Source of the DNA: Pyropia yezoensis
Taxonomy: Eukaryota > Rhodophyta > Bangiophyceae > Bangiales > Bangiaceae
NCBI GenBank assembly: GCA_009829735.1
Contig: CM020618.1
Location: 31,286,894-31,350,893, forward strand
DNA: 64,000 bases
Direction: 5' to 3'
Of the stretch, positions 1-9,763 are shown piece by piece; the stretch's first letter is position 1; every line of letters begins with the position of its first letter. A program made the translations under genes and the position numbers. The notes under the pieces are model-generated. The model was given only the letters and a program-made list of their open reading frames with translations, was not told the origin of the DNA and did not search any database.

Positions 1-937
1 CGGAGGCGCCGCTGCCTGGCAGCGACAACGGCTCGGGCGCGTACGGGGACAAGAGCGGCAGCATACGCAGGATGTCGGCGCTCTCGTTGCTTACCACCCG
101 CCGGGACACGGTGTCCAGCAGCATCGGCGCTGTGGCACGCCCTCGCCAGCGGCCGCCGTGCAAGCGCGCTGCCCACCCATACACGTCGCGGAGGGTGCGG
201 TGGGCGGTACCCGGTGCTTCTGCGTCGGGCTGGTCCAGTTGCCATAGCCCAGAAGAGCCCGGCGTCAGCCACCGCACGGGCAGTACGGGACCATCACAAC
301 GGGGGGCTTTCACGTCCAGCCGTAGCAAGGAGCGCGCCACCAAAACCCTGTGGCACCATGGGCAGGCGCCACCAACGTAGAGGGCGTAGCGTCCCGCCGC
401 GGCGGGAAATATAGGCTCCTCGGGGGTGGGCCCGGTTGTGGAAACCGCCGCTGCCTGAGGCGTTGCCGAACCCTCCGCCTCTCCCCTTTCCTCCGTGGCT
501 GGGGACAGCATGTACCGCACCTTGGACGGGGGCCGCAGGTAGTCCCCGTCCGGACCCGTCGGCGCGAGCTCCGCCATCATAACACGGTAAAACGTAAAGT
601 AGAGGAAGCGCGCAGTGGAAACCAGGGCTGCAAAGGGGGTGGCCGACTCGAGTAGACGCATGCCGCCTCGGGAGGGAGGGGCGGCCGCCGTGGGGGGACG
701 GGACGCCCCGCCGCCGCCACCATCCCCACCGCCTTGACCCGAGCCACCAGACGGTGGCGACGCAGCAGCCACCAGCGCTGCGCGTCGACGCTTCACACCC
801 GCCGCGCCAGTCGCCAACGGGAATGCGGCTCGACGGAAGGGGTGTAGGCGGTCCCGGCGCTGGGACGAAGACGGGGGAGCGCGGCCGGGCACCGCCCCGG
901 GGCCGCTACAAAACGCTGCGTTGCCGGCGTGGGCCAT
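1..937 (-). CDS. Xi-class glutathione S-transferase / glutathionyl-hydroquinone reductase-like protein, 5' part
   Basis: Reading the minus strand from an ATG at 937 gives an open frame of about 312 codons that leaves the window at base 1. An in-frame TGA at 995-997 precedes the ATG. The first ~90 residues are Ala/Ser/Arg/Gly-rich with few acidic residues, like a plastid transit peptide (inference). From about residue 185 the protein has the hallmark thioredoxin-fold motif of the ECM4/YqjG family: GRYALYVGGACPWCHR, with the catalytic-type Cys at residue 192. Further on comes APMLLDTVSRRVVSNESADI, matching the family's cis-Pro/SNES segment before the second helix. The family uses glutathione to reduce glutathionyl-hydroquinones. 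The C-terminal helical domain lies outside the window. CPWC instead of the more usual CPWA is notable. ATGs at 661 and 580 are alternative starts that would drop the extension. Confidence 0.8.
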   Translation of the reverse strand, partial: MAHAGNAAFCSGPGAVPGRAPPSSSQRRDRLHPFRRAAFPLATGAAGVKRRRAALVAAASPPSGGSGQGGGDGGGGGASRPPTAAAPPSRGGMRLLESATPFAALVSTARFLYFTFYRVMMAELAPTGPDGDYLRPPSKVRYMLSPATEERGEAEGSATPQAAAVSTTGPTPEEPIFPAAAGRYALYVGGACPWCHRVLVARSLLRLDVKAPRCDGPVLPVRWLTPGSSGLWQLDQPDAEAPGTAHRTLRDVYGWAARLHGGRWRGRATAPMLLDTVSRRVVSNESADILRMLPLLSPYAPEPLSLPGSGAS

Positions 938-1572
938 CCCGGCGTCCTGGTCCGTCACGGAGGGGAGGTGATTGTGAGGCGAGAAGGGGGTGGATCAGAC
1001 AGGACAGATATGCAGGTCGGGCACAGGGCAACAGCTCGGCTGCGCGGGCGCGGTGGACTTCCGAGCTGCTTCCGAGTCGTTGTGCAGGAGGGGTCAAGCT
1101 TGGGATCTCCGAGCCGAGGATCGGTGGGCGCTGCCAGCACCGACGATCACGATCGTATGCAAAAAAAGTCGGAGATCGATCGTATCGACCGTGAGAGATC
1201 CGGGGTGGCGGGTCGTGCGTACAGTACCCCGCGTGTCAGGCCCATGTACCATGCACGACCAACGATGCCGGATAACTCTAGTAACCCAAGTATCTCATTG
1301 GGTATCCTAGTCGGGCCTCGCCCACCACGGGCGGCTGCTGGCCTGTCGTTAGTGACTGCCTCTAACGACAGGCCAGGAGCCGCCCATCTCTCGCCAATAG
1401 ATTGCGGTGCTTAGCACGAACCGGGGCGGGTGCCACGTCGGTTGAGAGTTTTGTTACGTGTCGACGGGTTTGTCCAGCCGGTTTGTTGCCTTTTACAACT
1501 GTAGAGATGCAGTTGAAGGCCTGAAGCCTCATATATTGTAATTGCCTGAGCAACTCGGGAAGCATCGCACAA
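938..1572. other. Upstream region of the GST-like gene
   Basis: No gene recognised. It would hold the promoter of the minus-strand GST-like gene, but no convincing TATA element was seen. The one clear structure is the hairpin at 1329-1385. A 27-bp stretch at 1239-1265 recurs inverted, with two differences, at 6220-6246. Confidence 0.4.
1329..1385. repeat. Near-perfect inverted repeat (hairpin, 24-bp arms, 9-nt loop)
   Basis: The left arm 1329-1352 (starting GGGCGGCTGCTGG) and the right arm 1362-1385 are reverse complements with a single mismatch, separated by 9 nt. No ORF explains it. It could be a small-RNA precursor, a transcription terminator-like structure or a foldback remnant; the sequence alone does not decide. 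Confidence 0.8.
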
Positions 1573-2540
1573 TTGCATACACACCTGACCCCTACTCTGT
1601 CGCCACAAGTCGTCCCTTGTCCCCTACTGTTCCCTACTCTGTCGCCACCGACGCGAGCCCTGCCGCCCACCGAATCCGCGCTGCCCCCCCCGCTGCCGCC
1701 GAGGCCACTGGCTAGCCGCCGCAGGCCGCCGCTGCCGTCACCGCCGTTGCCGGCTGGCGACGGGCCCCCGGCCCCTACCGCCGCCGGCTAGCAGCCGCCC
1801 CTCCGCCGCGACCGCTCCCGGCCGGCCGCCGCCAGCACTGCAGCCAGCTGGCCAAGGCCCCCCAGCAGCTGCCGCCCGCTTGCTGCCGCCGCCGCCGACG
1901 CTACCGCTGCCGCAGCCGCCGCCGCCGCCGCCGCCGCCGACGCCGCCGGCTCTTGGCTGCCCGCGGCGGCAGCGGCTGCGCGGCCATCGCCGCGGCCGCC
2001 GCCGCGGGCTAGTCCCAGTCCACCCCCCACCACAACCGCCGCCGCCGGCTGGCCGTCGGCTGGCTGCAGCCAGCCCGTCGCCGCCGCCAGCCCCGCCAGC
2101 TGGCCGCTCCCCGCCTACGGCTACTGCCGCCGCCGCTGCCGCCTTCGCCGCTGTCGCCGCTACCGCCGCAGCCGCCGCCGCCACCGTCGCCGCCGCCGCG
2201 GCCAATGCGACCGCCGGCCAGTCTCTCTTCGCCCGGCGCAGGCACAGGCGCCGGTGCCGGCGCCACTGCCGTGGCTGCCTTCGCCGGTTCGACCCTGCCT
2301 GCACCTCGCCGCTGCCGCCGCCGCCGGCTGGACATCGGCTGGCCGCTGCCCCACCACTGCCCCCGCCAGCTACTCCATCTGGCGGCTCCCCGCCCGGCGC
2401 TGCCTCCGCTGCCGCCGCCGCCGCCGCTGCTGCCGCCGCCGCCGCCTCCGTCGCTATCGCCGCCGGTCCCGCCGCGGCGGCCGCCGCCGCCGGTACCATC
2501 GCGGCCGACGCCGCCGCCGTGACCGTCAGCGGGCAGCTCC
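1573..2540. repeat. CCG/GCC-rich low-complexity tract
   Basis: Dominated by CCG, GCC and related trinucleotides. Long frames are open on both strands at once and translate to Ala/Pro/Gly/Arg runs, as expected when stop codons are rare in GC-rich repeats. A 17-bp direct repeat (CCCTACTCTGTCGCCAC) lies at its left edge. No gene called. Confidence 0.7.
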
Positions 2541-2740
2541 CTGACCGGGGCAGCCGCCGCCGTCGGCTGGGGGCTGCCCAAAGTGCTTCTCAAGGAGCTT
2601 TCTATTGCTCCAGGTACGTCTCCGACCGCCACGTCACTTTCAACTCCGAGAAACAATATTAACTACATACAGTAGGTTTACGTGCAAATTAGTAATTCTT
2701 CAACGTGAATGTGATAATTAATGACGGATACGTTGTACTA

Positions 2741-2759
2741 CAGTGCGACCCCTCACTTG
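2741..2759. repeat. Left terminal inverted repeat of the pogo-like element
   Basis: Nineteen bases matching exactly the reverse complement of 6153-6171. The 20th base differs. Preceded by TA at 2739-2740. Confidence 0.92.
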
Positions 2760-2768
2760 GCCGCCCCG

Positions 2769-2792
2769 CAGTTGTGCCGATCGGCACAACTG
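2769..2792. repeat. Perfect 24-bp palindrome just inside the left TIR
   Basis: CAGTTGTGCCGA at 2769-2780 is followed directly by its reverse complement at 2781-2792. The dyad starts 9 bp inside the left TIR. The outer C-run and G-run (2762-2767 and 2794-2800) could extend the stem. No equivalent was seen beside the right TIR. It may be a transposase or host-factor binding site. Confidence 0.8.
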
Positions 2793-3077
2793 AGGGGGGG
2801 GTACGCATCAAGTGGCCCTCCACAGAAGAGAGAATTCGACACATATTTACCCTCTTTGAAGACCACAGGGAAAAAATGCAATGTCACTTAATCTGCCGGT
2901 AATTGTAATTGACGATATATTGTTGGTAACCATTGGTCGTCGCTCGCTGTCACTCGCCGTCACTCGCCCGCCCCCGACGGAGCACGCGACCAGCTACTGG
3001 CCGACCGCCATGCAGGCTGCGGCCGCTCCTCATCTCTCCCCGCACCCCTGACGCTCTCCGTTGTTTGTTTGATTGAC

Positions 3078-4820
3078 ATGGCCGACCGCAATCAAGAAGA
3101 CTCGTCCCCCCCGCCATCCCTTATTGCTGCTCTTTTGACCGCCGCCGCCCTGATCCCGCAGGCGTCGGCTTTGCTCTCGGCGTGTCCTGGGACGGTGGAG
3201 GCCGCCAATGCGGCGGCTGGCGCCGCGCTCGATGCTGTTCGCCAAGCAGCGCAAGAAAGCCCACCCCTTTCGGCTCTTCCCGCACCCCAAGCTCCCGGGG
3301 CGCCTGAGGTTGCAGCAGCTGGCGCTTCACGCGGCGAGAGACCGAGGAGGGCAAGCCTGACTATCCAGCAGAAGCAACTTCTCATCACGCAAGTCGACGA
3401 CAAGGTCCCGCGTGACGTGCTGGCGCAGAGGTACGGCATCTCGAAGAGAACCGTCCATAGCGTGTCTGCGAGGCGGCAAGAAGTGTGGGCCGCCGCTGCT
3501 GCTGGAGCTCCCCCTTTTGCGCGGTGCGTGCAGCCATGCCGCTTTCCACTCGTAAACTCCCTCCTTTTTGATTGGTTTTATCGCATTCGGACCATGGGGC
3601 GCAAGACAATGCCTCTCTCTCGGCTGGCCTTATCCGTCAAGGCCCGCGAGTTGGCGCAGCGCCACTACCCTGGGAAGGACTTTGCAGCATCGAACGGGTT
3701 TGTCGACCGCTGGGCGAGGCGCCACGGAGTTCGGAACATCCATCTTCATGGCTCCGGTGGCGGTGTGGACACTGTGGAAGGAGAAGCAAGAATGGCGGAA
3801 CTGCGGGCGAAAATGGTTGGGCTTGACCCAGATTGTATCCTCAATATGGACGAGGCGGCGCTGTTCTATCAACTGGCGCCAACGCGCTCCTACGTATTAG
3901 GCTGCGATGCCCGAGAGACGCGTGGAACTGCCATGCAGACGGCGAAAGCGCGCATCACCCTCATCGTTTGCGTCAACGCAACCGGCACATTTAAGTCTAT
4001 TTCTGTTATTGGGAAGGCGGCCGAGCCTGTTTGCTTCCGTGGCGTGCACCATGTTCCTCTCAAGTATTACAGCCAAAAGAATGCGTGGATGGACTCCACG
4101 GTGTACTCCAAGTGGCTGGCCGACCTCAGCGCTGATTGGGCCGCCTTCACGGCGCAGCGCGGCTTTTTGGTCATGGACAACGCCTCTGGCCACGACTCGT
4201 CGAAGACGAGTGACCGGATGGACATTGAGTGGCTGCCACCCAATACCACGGCACGTTTTCAACCGGCGGACCAAGGGGCTATCAACGCGGTTAAGTCAAC
4301 GTACAAGCGCGGCATGATGCGCGACATGCTGGCCGCATTTGACCGCCAATTTGAGGAGACCCCGGCCGAGCGGGACGCCCGGCGGAGGAGGGATGCTCGG
4401 GCGAGGCCCGGGTCTCTTGGAGTGAGGGATGGGCGAGCGCCGCATGTGCTGGACGCGATACGGCTCGTTAAGGAGGCTTTTGACGGCCTGTCAGCCACTG
4501 CCATCATGCGCTGCTGGCTACGCGCCAACTGCACCCCCCCTGATGTCTCGCGGCTTATCCAGCTGAGGCTGGACCAAGCGGTAGCGGCGGCCCGGGAGCC
4601 CCCCCCGACGGACCATGCGCAGGCCATTGTTGCATTGCTGCGCAGCGCAAGGAGCCTGGGCCCGGTCGGTGGTCAGTGTACTGGCGAGGGCGCAAACAGC
4701 GCGCAAGAGGGCTTCATGCCTGGCAGCCATCCTCGCGCGCTGTCCGTCATTGAGATATGGTTTGGGGATGAAGATAGCGCAGACTCCATTTTGACTGTTG
4801 TGGACACAGAAATAAACTGA
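3078..4820 (+). CDS. pogo-like transposase (CENP-B HTH plus DDE_1 domain)
   Basis: A 580-aa protein from the ATG at 3078, which lies within GACATGG. The N-terminal ~90 residues are Ala/Pro-rich. Residues ~91-135 form a psq/CENP-B-type helix-turn-helix (QKQLLITQVDDKVPRDVLAQ, then YGISKRTVH). Residues ~158-220 form a second Tc5/CENP-B DNA-binding module ending FVDRWARRHGVRN. The catalytic core follows with D258 (ILNMDEA), D367 (LVMDNASGH) and D398 (QPADQGAI). The last two are about 30 residues apart, as in pogo enzymes. The family binds its TIRs and cuts and pastes the element into TA sites in the nucleus. The frame is unbroken. It is the element's only gene. Confidence 0.92.
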   Translation: MADRNQEDSSPPPSLIAALLTAAALIPQASALLSACPGTVEAANAAAGAALDAVRQAAQESPPLSALPAPQAPGAPEVAAAGASRGERPRRASLTIQQKQLLITQVDDKVPRDVLAQRYGISKRTVHSVSARRQEVWAAAAAGAPPFARCVQPCRFPLVNSLLFDWFYRIRTMGRKTMPLSRLALSVKARELAQRHYPGKDFAASNGFVDRWARRHGVRNIHLHGSGGGVDTVEGEARMAELRAKMVGLDPDCILNMDEAALFYQLAPTRSYVLGCDARETRGTAMQTAKARITLIVCVNATGTFKSISVIGKAAEPVCFRGVHHVPLKYYSQKNAWMDSTVYSKWLADLSADWAAFTAQRGFLVMDNASGHDSSKTSDRMDIEWLPPNTTARFQPADQGAINAVKSTYKRGMMRDMLAAFDRQFEETPAERDARRRRDARARPGSLGVRDGRAPHVLDAIRLVKEAFDGLSATAIMRCWLRANCTPPDVSRLIQLRLDQAVAAAREPPPTDHAQAIVALLRSARSLGPVGGQCTGEGANSAQEGFMPGSHPRALSVIEIWFGDEDSADSILTVVDTEIN

Positions 4821-6152
4821 ACACTGGCCAGACGGACTATCACGCCGTCGCCGCATCCCCAACTCTCGGATGCCCTGTCTTTGATCTGGCTGGCGAGAAA
4901 AAAAAATAGCATATTGGCCACAGACAGCAAGCCATTTGTTTCTTAATGTGGTATGGGAGGAGGTTGGGACGTCGGGAACAGGGGGGCGGGGCGCCCGGCG
5001 GCATCCGCTGCGGCGGCTCTCGGCGGCTCACCCGCCGTGGTGGATTACGAAGAGAGGATGGAATCGGGAGAGCGTGGCGTGGCGGACGGACCCCACCGGC
5101 CAATGATGGATGACCAAACTTGGTCGGGGCCCGCGTCCGTGCTGTTCGACGAGTGGGGCAAGGCAAGGGGGGGGGTATGGAAAACAGCGGTGAGGCGCTG
5201 GGCGTCCAGCGTCATCGGCAGAGGCACCACGCCTGATTGGGTGGCCGCGCGGGGACGGAACCGCGAGCACTACGCGCGGGTCCCACCTGAAGGGGAGGGG
5301 GGGAGAGGCGGGGGGGGATGACGGGCAGGACCGTTCCCCCGCTCACTTCCCCGCGTGGGGATGAGGGGGTGGTCGATGAGCGGGGGGGGGGGGGGGGCGG
5401 AGGGGGGTGCATGGGTGGAGCACGGCGCAGGGGCGAGCCAGAGGTCGGAGGCAGGCTGCCTGATGGCATCCGCCGGGCCGCCTTGACTGCGTGGGTGGCT
5501 CGCGGGGACGGAATCGCGGGCGGCGACCGGCAAGGTCCGACCAATCGCGCCCAGTGATGACGATGATGGATGACCGAATTTGGTCGGGTCCCGCGCAAGG
5601 CGAGTCGAGGGGGATGGCCAGGAAGGGGGGTGGCGGGGGGCTCGTTGGACGGGGTGGGTCGGGTTGGCGTGGGTGGGATTGGGGGGGTTGTGTGGCAGAG
5701 GGGGATGGGTGTGGGCAGGGGGGGGGAGGGGGTCAGGTGGGGGGGGGGGGATGGGGGGGGAGAGGTGAGGGCGGGCGGGGTTCAGTGGCGTGCCAGCCGA
5801 TGGCACCCGCCGCGGTGCTTCAGATTGATGATGGAGGCGGGTGTCTTTCGCAACGTCCAGCGCATGACCCCGGGCGAGGACAATGATGGGTGACCGAACC
5901 GAGTCGGCACCATGTCCAGTGTAGGTCGGCAGATGTAGCTGGCCTCTCCACGGCTGCAGTTGGTTGCGTCCAGCATCCATGGTTGTGTGACGAATACATA
6001 GTTACTGTCAAGTGTTTCGTCGTGGTTAGGCCAGACTGTCCGCAGAACACCGCCAGACTGTCTCCTCCCACCTATTTATGAGTGCCAAGATTCGTTTAGC
6101 AATATGGCCCCGGACACTTTCAGGAGGGCCACCTCCTTGGTCTACCCCAGGG
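4821..6152. other. G-rich 3' non-coding part of the pogo-like element
   Basis: No second gene is supported. The stretch has strong G-over-C asymmetry on the plus strand, with a G run near 5379-5398, and contains three direct copies of a ~30-bp motif (separate entry). Frames open here are glycine/arginine or proline artefacts. Confidence 0.6.
5102..5910. repeat. Three subterminal direct repeats of the pogo-like element
   Basis: Related copies lie at 5102-5135, 5562-5595 and 5882-5910, sharing the core ATGATGG(A/G)TGACC then a GGTCGG-type end. The first contains the dyad GACCAAACTTGGTC. Sequences upstream of the first two copies also resemble each other (GTGGC..CGCGGGGACGGAA), suggesting duplication of a ~450-bp unit. 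Internal transposase-binding repeats occur in some Tc1/mariner elements; that role is inferred here. Confidence 0.6.
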
Positions 6153-6171
6153 CAAGTGAGGGGTCGCACTG
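6153..6171. repeat. Right terminal inverted repeat of the pogo-like element
   Basis: Exact 19-bp reverse complement of 2741-2759, followed by the TA target duplication at 6172-6173. Confidence 0.92.
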
Positions 6172-6864
6172 TAAATGGAGTATCTAGGCGGATATCAATA
6201 TTCAAGATTCAAAAAAAGTTCGTTGGTCGTGCATGGTAATTGGGCCGCGTGTCAAACCCTTCTCGAGATCTGTGGGTCCGAAGGACAGGACACCACTGCC
6301 TGCGCCAGCTGGAGGGACGGTGCGTGGTGCCACTGGCCTGGCCGACGCACCGTCCCATCCCATTCCCATCATCCCCACTAGCAACGGTCGGCGTCGAACG
6401 GCTCTGCAGGTCTGGTGCGGCGAGCTCGGCGGGCGAGCCGCCCCGCGGGGGCATGGTGCGGCGCGCTCGCCGCGGGGTGCCGTTCGCCTCGCTGGGACGA
6501 GGTGGCTGCTGGGCGCTGGCCACGGAAGGAGGGGAGGGGCGGAAGAAGGCGGGAAAGATGGCCGCCGCCGCCGCGCGCGCCCTGCACACCCGCTGTGCCA
6601 ACACACCTGCTGCCCCGATACACTCGCTGCGTGCAACGCACGCGCCGCTATACAATAGACCCCCCCCACGACGTGCGCATCCCGAAGCGCGGGCGTCGAT
6701 TGGGCCAGGACAGCGGCCGCCTCTTCCCCGCCCCGCCACTGGCGGCAGCTCGACCAGTACCCGTCTCCCCACCCTCCCGTCCCCCTCCCTCTGCGTTTTC
6801 TTTGGTCGCCCTGCAAGCTACCATCGCCACCGGCTCGGCCCGAGACCCACATCCGCCGAACGTC

Positions 6865-8659
6865 ATGGCCCGCTGGGCCCTCCTCTTGGCAAGTCTGGTG
6901 GCCAGCGGGGCTGTCGGCCTCGCCAACGCGACATTTTCGGCGCTTCCGGCCACAGCGGGGCCCGCCCTTCCCTCCTGGCCTCCCCGGGTGGTCAGATTTT
7001 GGCTCGTCAACGCCACAACTGGCGTGTGGGCCGGCCGCCCCCTCCGCGACGGAGATGTGATCCCCGCTGGCGTCTTCTCGAACTGTCGTTGCGCGGTGGC
7101 CGTGGACATTGCCGCTCTGTCGTCGGCGGGGCGGCGGTACCCGGTCGTGCTTGTCTCCCCTGCAGCGGTGGCCCACACCGAGTACATCGCCCCGTACATT
7201 GCCGGCGTCGACGAAGGCGGGGTCGTCGGAGGTCTGCGGCTGCCACTGGGCGCCGTCACGGTGTCGACGTACGTGGAATACCTGGGCAACTCGGATGGGC
7301 GGCGGTCGTCGCCGCCGCCACCGGTGACGACCATCCGGCTGATGGTAGTATCGCCCGGGGGGGGCAGCCTGCCCACCCCGTGCCCGCTGCGGGGGGTCTC
7401 CCCGGTGCTGTCGCCGTCGCCGTCGCCGCCCCTGGCGATGCCCCGTCGGTGCGTGTCGCCGTGGCCCCCGCATCGGGCCGTGGGGCCACTGCAACAACGG
7501 CCGCCCCGGCCAGCGGCGACCACTTCCTGCGGCCGCCTCCGGTGCCCGCCTCGTGTGCGGGCCGCGCCCTTCCCGCCACGGTCCTAGCTTTTGGCCGCAC
7601 CGAGCGGGGGGGGCCCCGCGACTGGTACTTTTACGTCTACGCAGCCGTCTGCGCCGGCACCACCGCCCGCGTGACGGTCTACGCCATCGAAGGGGAGGAT
7701 GAGGCGGCCGCGCAGCTGTCCGTGTCCGAGTTTCTCTTCGTCTCCCCGGACGACCGGGTGACCGCCATGAACCCGCACGGGCCGGGCCACTACTTCCGCA
7801 ACACGTGGATGGCGCCGCGGGGGTGCGGCTCGCGGGTCATCTTTGCCACCGTCTGTGTGGTCCAGCGGGGCACCGGCATTGGCGGGGGTGGCGGCTACAC
7901 CAAGTGCGTGCGGTCGCCCGACGTGCGGATGCCGGCGGCGGAGCCGCGGCGCCTCGTACTCGACGCCCGCCCGCCGTGGGTGTTGGCGCTGGCGCCCGGC
8001 GATGCTGCCACCGTGGTCGCGACGGTGCCCACGGAGCTGACCATGGTCGGAGTCGCCCGCTCGGCGGACGGCTCGGTATGCCGCACGCCGGCCGTGACGG
8101 GGCAGCGGCTAGAGGTGGAAGTGCCCACCCTGACGGGGGGGGTGCCCGCAGCCGCCAACGGGACGGTCGTGTCGGTGGAGTACGCGTCGCCAGAGTGCTG
8201 GCTTAACGTTGGGTCGTCGGAGGAGGTGGCGAATACCACGCTGTTGGTGTCAGCCGACGTGGACCCGCTAGTCAAGAAAGACGCGCGCCACCCGTCGGCG
8301 GTGGTTGTCACCTACCCGGCCACCCCGTCGGGAGCGCAGGTGAACCTTTCGGTGGCGTTCTTCAACAATGGCGGCGGCCGCCGGCGGGACCGCACAACTG
8401 AGTCGCTCCGCCCGACAGAGTTGCACTACCAGTGGCTGGTCGACGAGAACCGGTACACCGGGCAGGAGCCCCCGCCGCTGACCGCCCTGGCGGGCGAAAC
8501 GGGACCCCCCCTGCGCCTGGCCGAGGCGTGGCCTGGGCGGCAGTCGTGCAACCGGGTGGGTGCTTTGGCCCCATTGGCTACGCCATCGACGTATGCAACA
8601 CGGCGGGTTGCACCCGCTCCGCGGTGGTGCCCCCTGTGGTGGTGCAAAAGAGTCCTTGA
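6865..8659 (+). CDS. Secreted, probably N-glycosylated protein; frame broken twice in homopolymers
   Basis: The ATG at 6865 opens a frame starting MARWALLLASLVASGAVGLA, a clear signal peptide. The sensible reading follows frame 1 to the G8 run at 7357-7364, frame 3 to the C7 run at 8505-8511, then frame 2 to the TGA at 8657-8659, for about 597 residues. Both joins need one extra base in a homopolymer. Protein character (many Cys, Val-rich beta-like segments, five N-X-S/T sites including NAT, NGT, NTT and NLS) continues smoothly across the joins, so sequencing or assembly indels are more likely than decay (inference). The 3' end after the second join reads GYAIDVCNTAGCTRSAVVPP. I do not recognise the family. 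It is probably extracellular or cell-wall associated. The region before 6865 has no other supported gene. Confidence 0.6.
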
Positions 8660-9763
8660 CAGAGAGAGCGCCCCTGACTGTGAGAGCGCCCCTGACCAAG
8701 CGCCAGGAGAGGCGCAACACACGCTAAATAACGCTACCGTACAAAACTGGTTCGTAAAGCCCAAAAGCAAACGAATTCTCGTCCAATGGAACACCCAGAA
8801 TTGGTGATCCAGCCAATAAAAAAACACAACCTAAAATACTGCTTCCACCAGGCTTCATAATTTTGCCACACGGCAGAGTATCTACGTGGGGGGACCGGAC
8901 ACACCGCCAGTTAAGAGGGCCCCGTTCTTGCCTCCTGTGTTTTCATCCCCAGCGTGCGCGCTGGTTGGACCCGAGAGAGCAATTCTTGCGTACGATTGGC
9001 TGAGACCCTGTTTGTCAATTTCTTTGTGATCGTACATGGACAAAAGCACACTTTCAACAGCCATCGATCCACGTACAGGGCTCCACCGGGTTCAGGAGTG
9101 CTCTACGGCCAGCGGAGGTGAGTAGTTTTATCCCAATAGCCCCAACAAAGTCAGATAATGCGAACACGTTTTACTCTGCCCCAGCAATGCGACCGAGAAA
9201 AGAAGACACAATTCGATCCGCCTCGCTGAAGAGAGACGCAGCCCACTTCTTGCGCTCTGGGACCGCTTTCTCCTCGGTCGAGTCACACAGTGGAACAGCG
9301 TCCTTGTTCTCCTTCAGTCGGCCGTCATCCAGCTTCGTGGCGCGCCTGGCGCCCGGCGCAGCGCGTGAGCGACGAGTCTCCGGCAGTGCTCGGGCTCATG
9401 GTCATCTTTTATCGGATAGAGATTGAGAGGTGCGATGCGCTCGCGTGCGTCCCGAGCATGCAGATCAAATGAGCCACAAATCAATGCGCCTCGTCTTGTC
9501 CATGTCAGCAATCGCCCCTCACCGGCCAGCCTGGCGCGGCGATGATTGGCGACGCGGCGACGCCCCCAAACGTCTTCTCGGCCACTGGGCGGGCGCCACG
9601 TAAGTTCAAAACGTGTGTCAGCATGAAACACAGGAGGCAAGCCTTAACTGGCCGTGGACAAGAGGCCCGGATCCCGACAACCCTATACTACGCCGAGCGC
9701 GAAACAGAGCGCCGTCCACCAACTGGAGTTAGCACCCGTCAATACTGAACCTACAAATACCCG
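8660..9763. other. Unassigned intergenic DNA left of the chromovirus
   Basis: About 1.1 kb of less GC-rich sequence. A short direct repeat (AGAGCGCCCCTGAC) occurs twice just after 8665. Frames are short and carry no recognisable motif. It may contain the end of the secreted-protein transcript and old transposon debris. Confidence 0.4.

Larger units (their letters stand above)
2741..6171 (+). mobile_element. Complete pogo-like (Tc1/mariner superfamily) DNA transposon
   Basis: The element is delimited by a perfect 19-bp terminal inverted repeat (CAGTGCGACCCCTCACTTG at 2741-2759 and its reverse complement at 6153-6171). TA dinucleotides flank it at 2739-2740 and 6172-6173. TIRs beginning CAGT and a TA target duplication are typical of the pogo group. 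Inside is one intact transposase gene (3078-4820) with a pogo-type DDD catalytic domain. The 3.4-kb length exceeds a minimal pogo because about 1.3 kb of G-rich DNA with three direct repeats follows the gene. Intact TIRs, target duplication and ORF suggest recent activity (inference). Confidence 0.9.

Noticed and set aside
2281-2300. GGTTCGACCCTG resembling a tRNA B box
   Set aside because: No matching A box, acceptor stem or cloverleaf around it.
1738-2662. Long opposing frames (250+ codons) on both strands
   Set aside because: CCG/GCC trinucleotide low complexity; translations are Ala/Pro/Gly/Arg runs without motifs and both strands are open equally.
7342-7366. Tiny intron (GTAGTATCG..GGCAG, ~23 nt) to explain the first frame change of the secreted gene
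   Set aside because: Too short for a spliceosomal intron; a one-base deficit in the G8 run explains it better and the same pattern recurs elsewhere.
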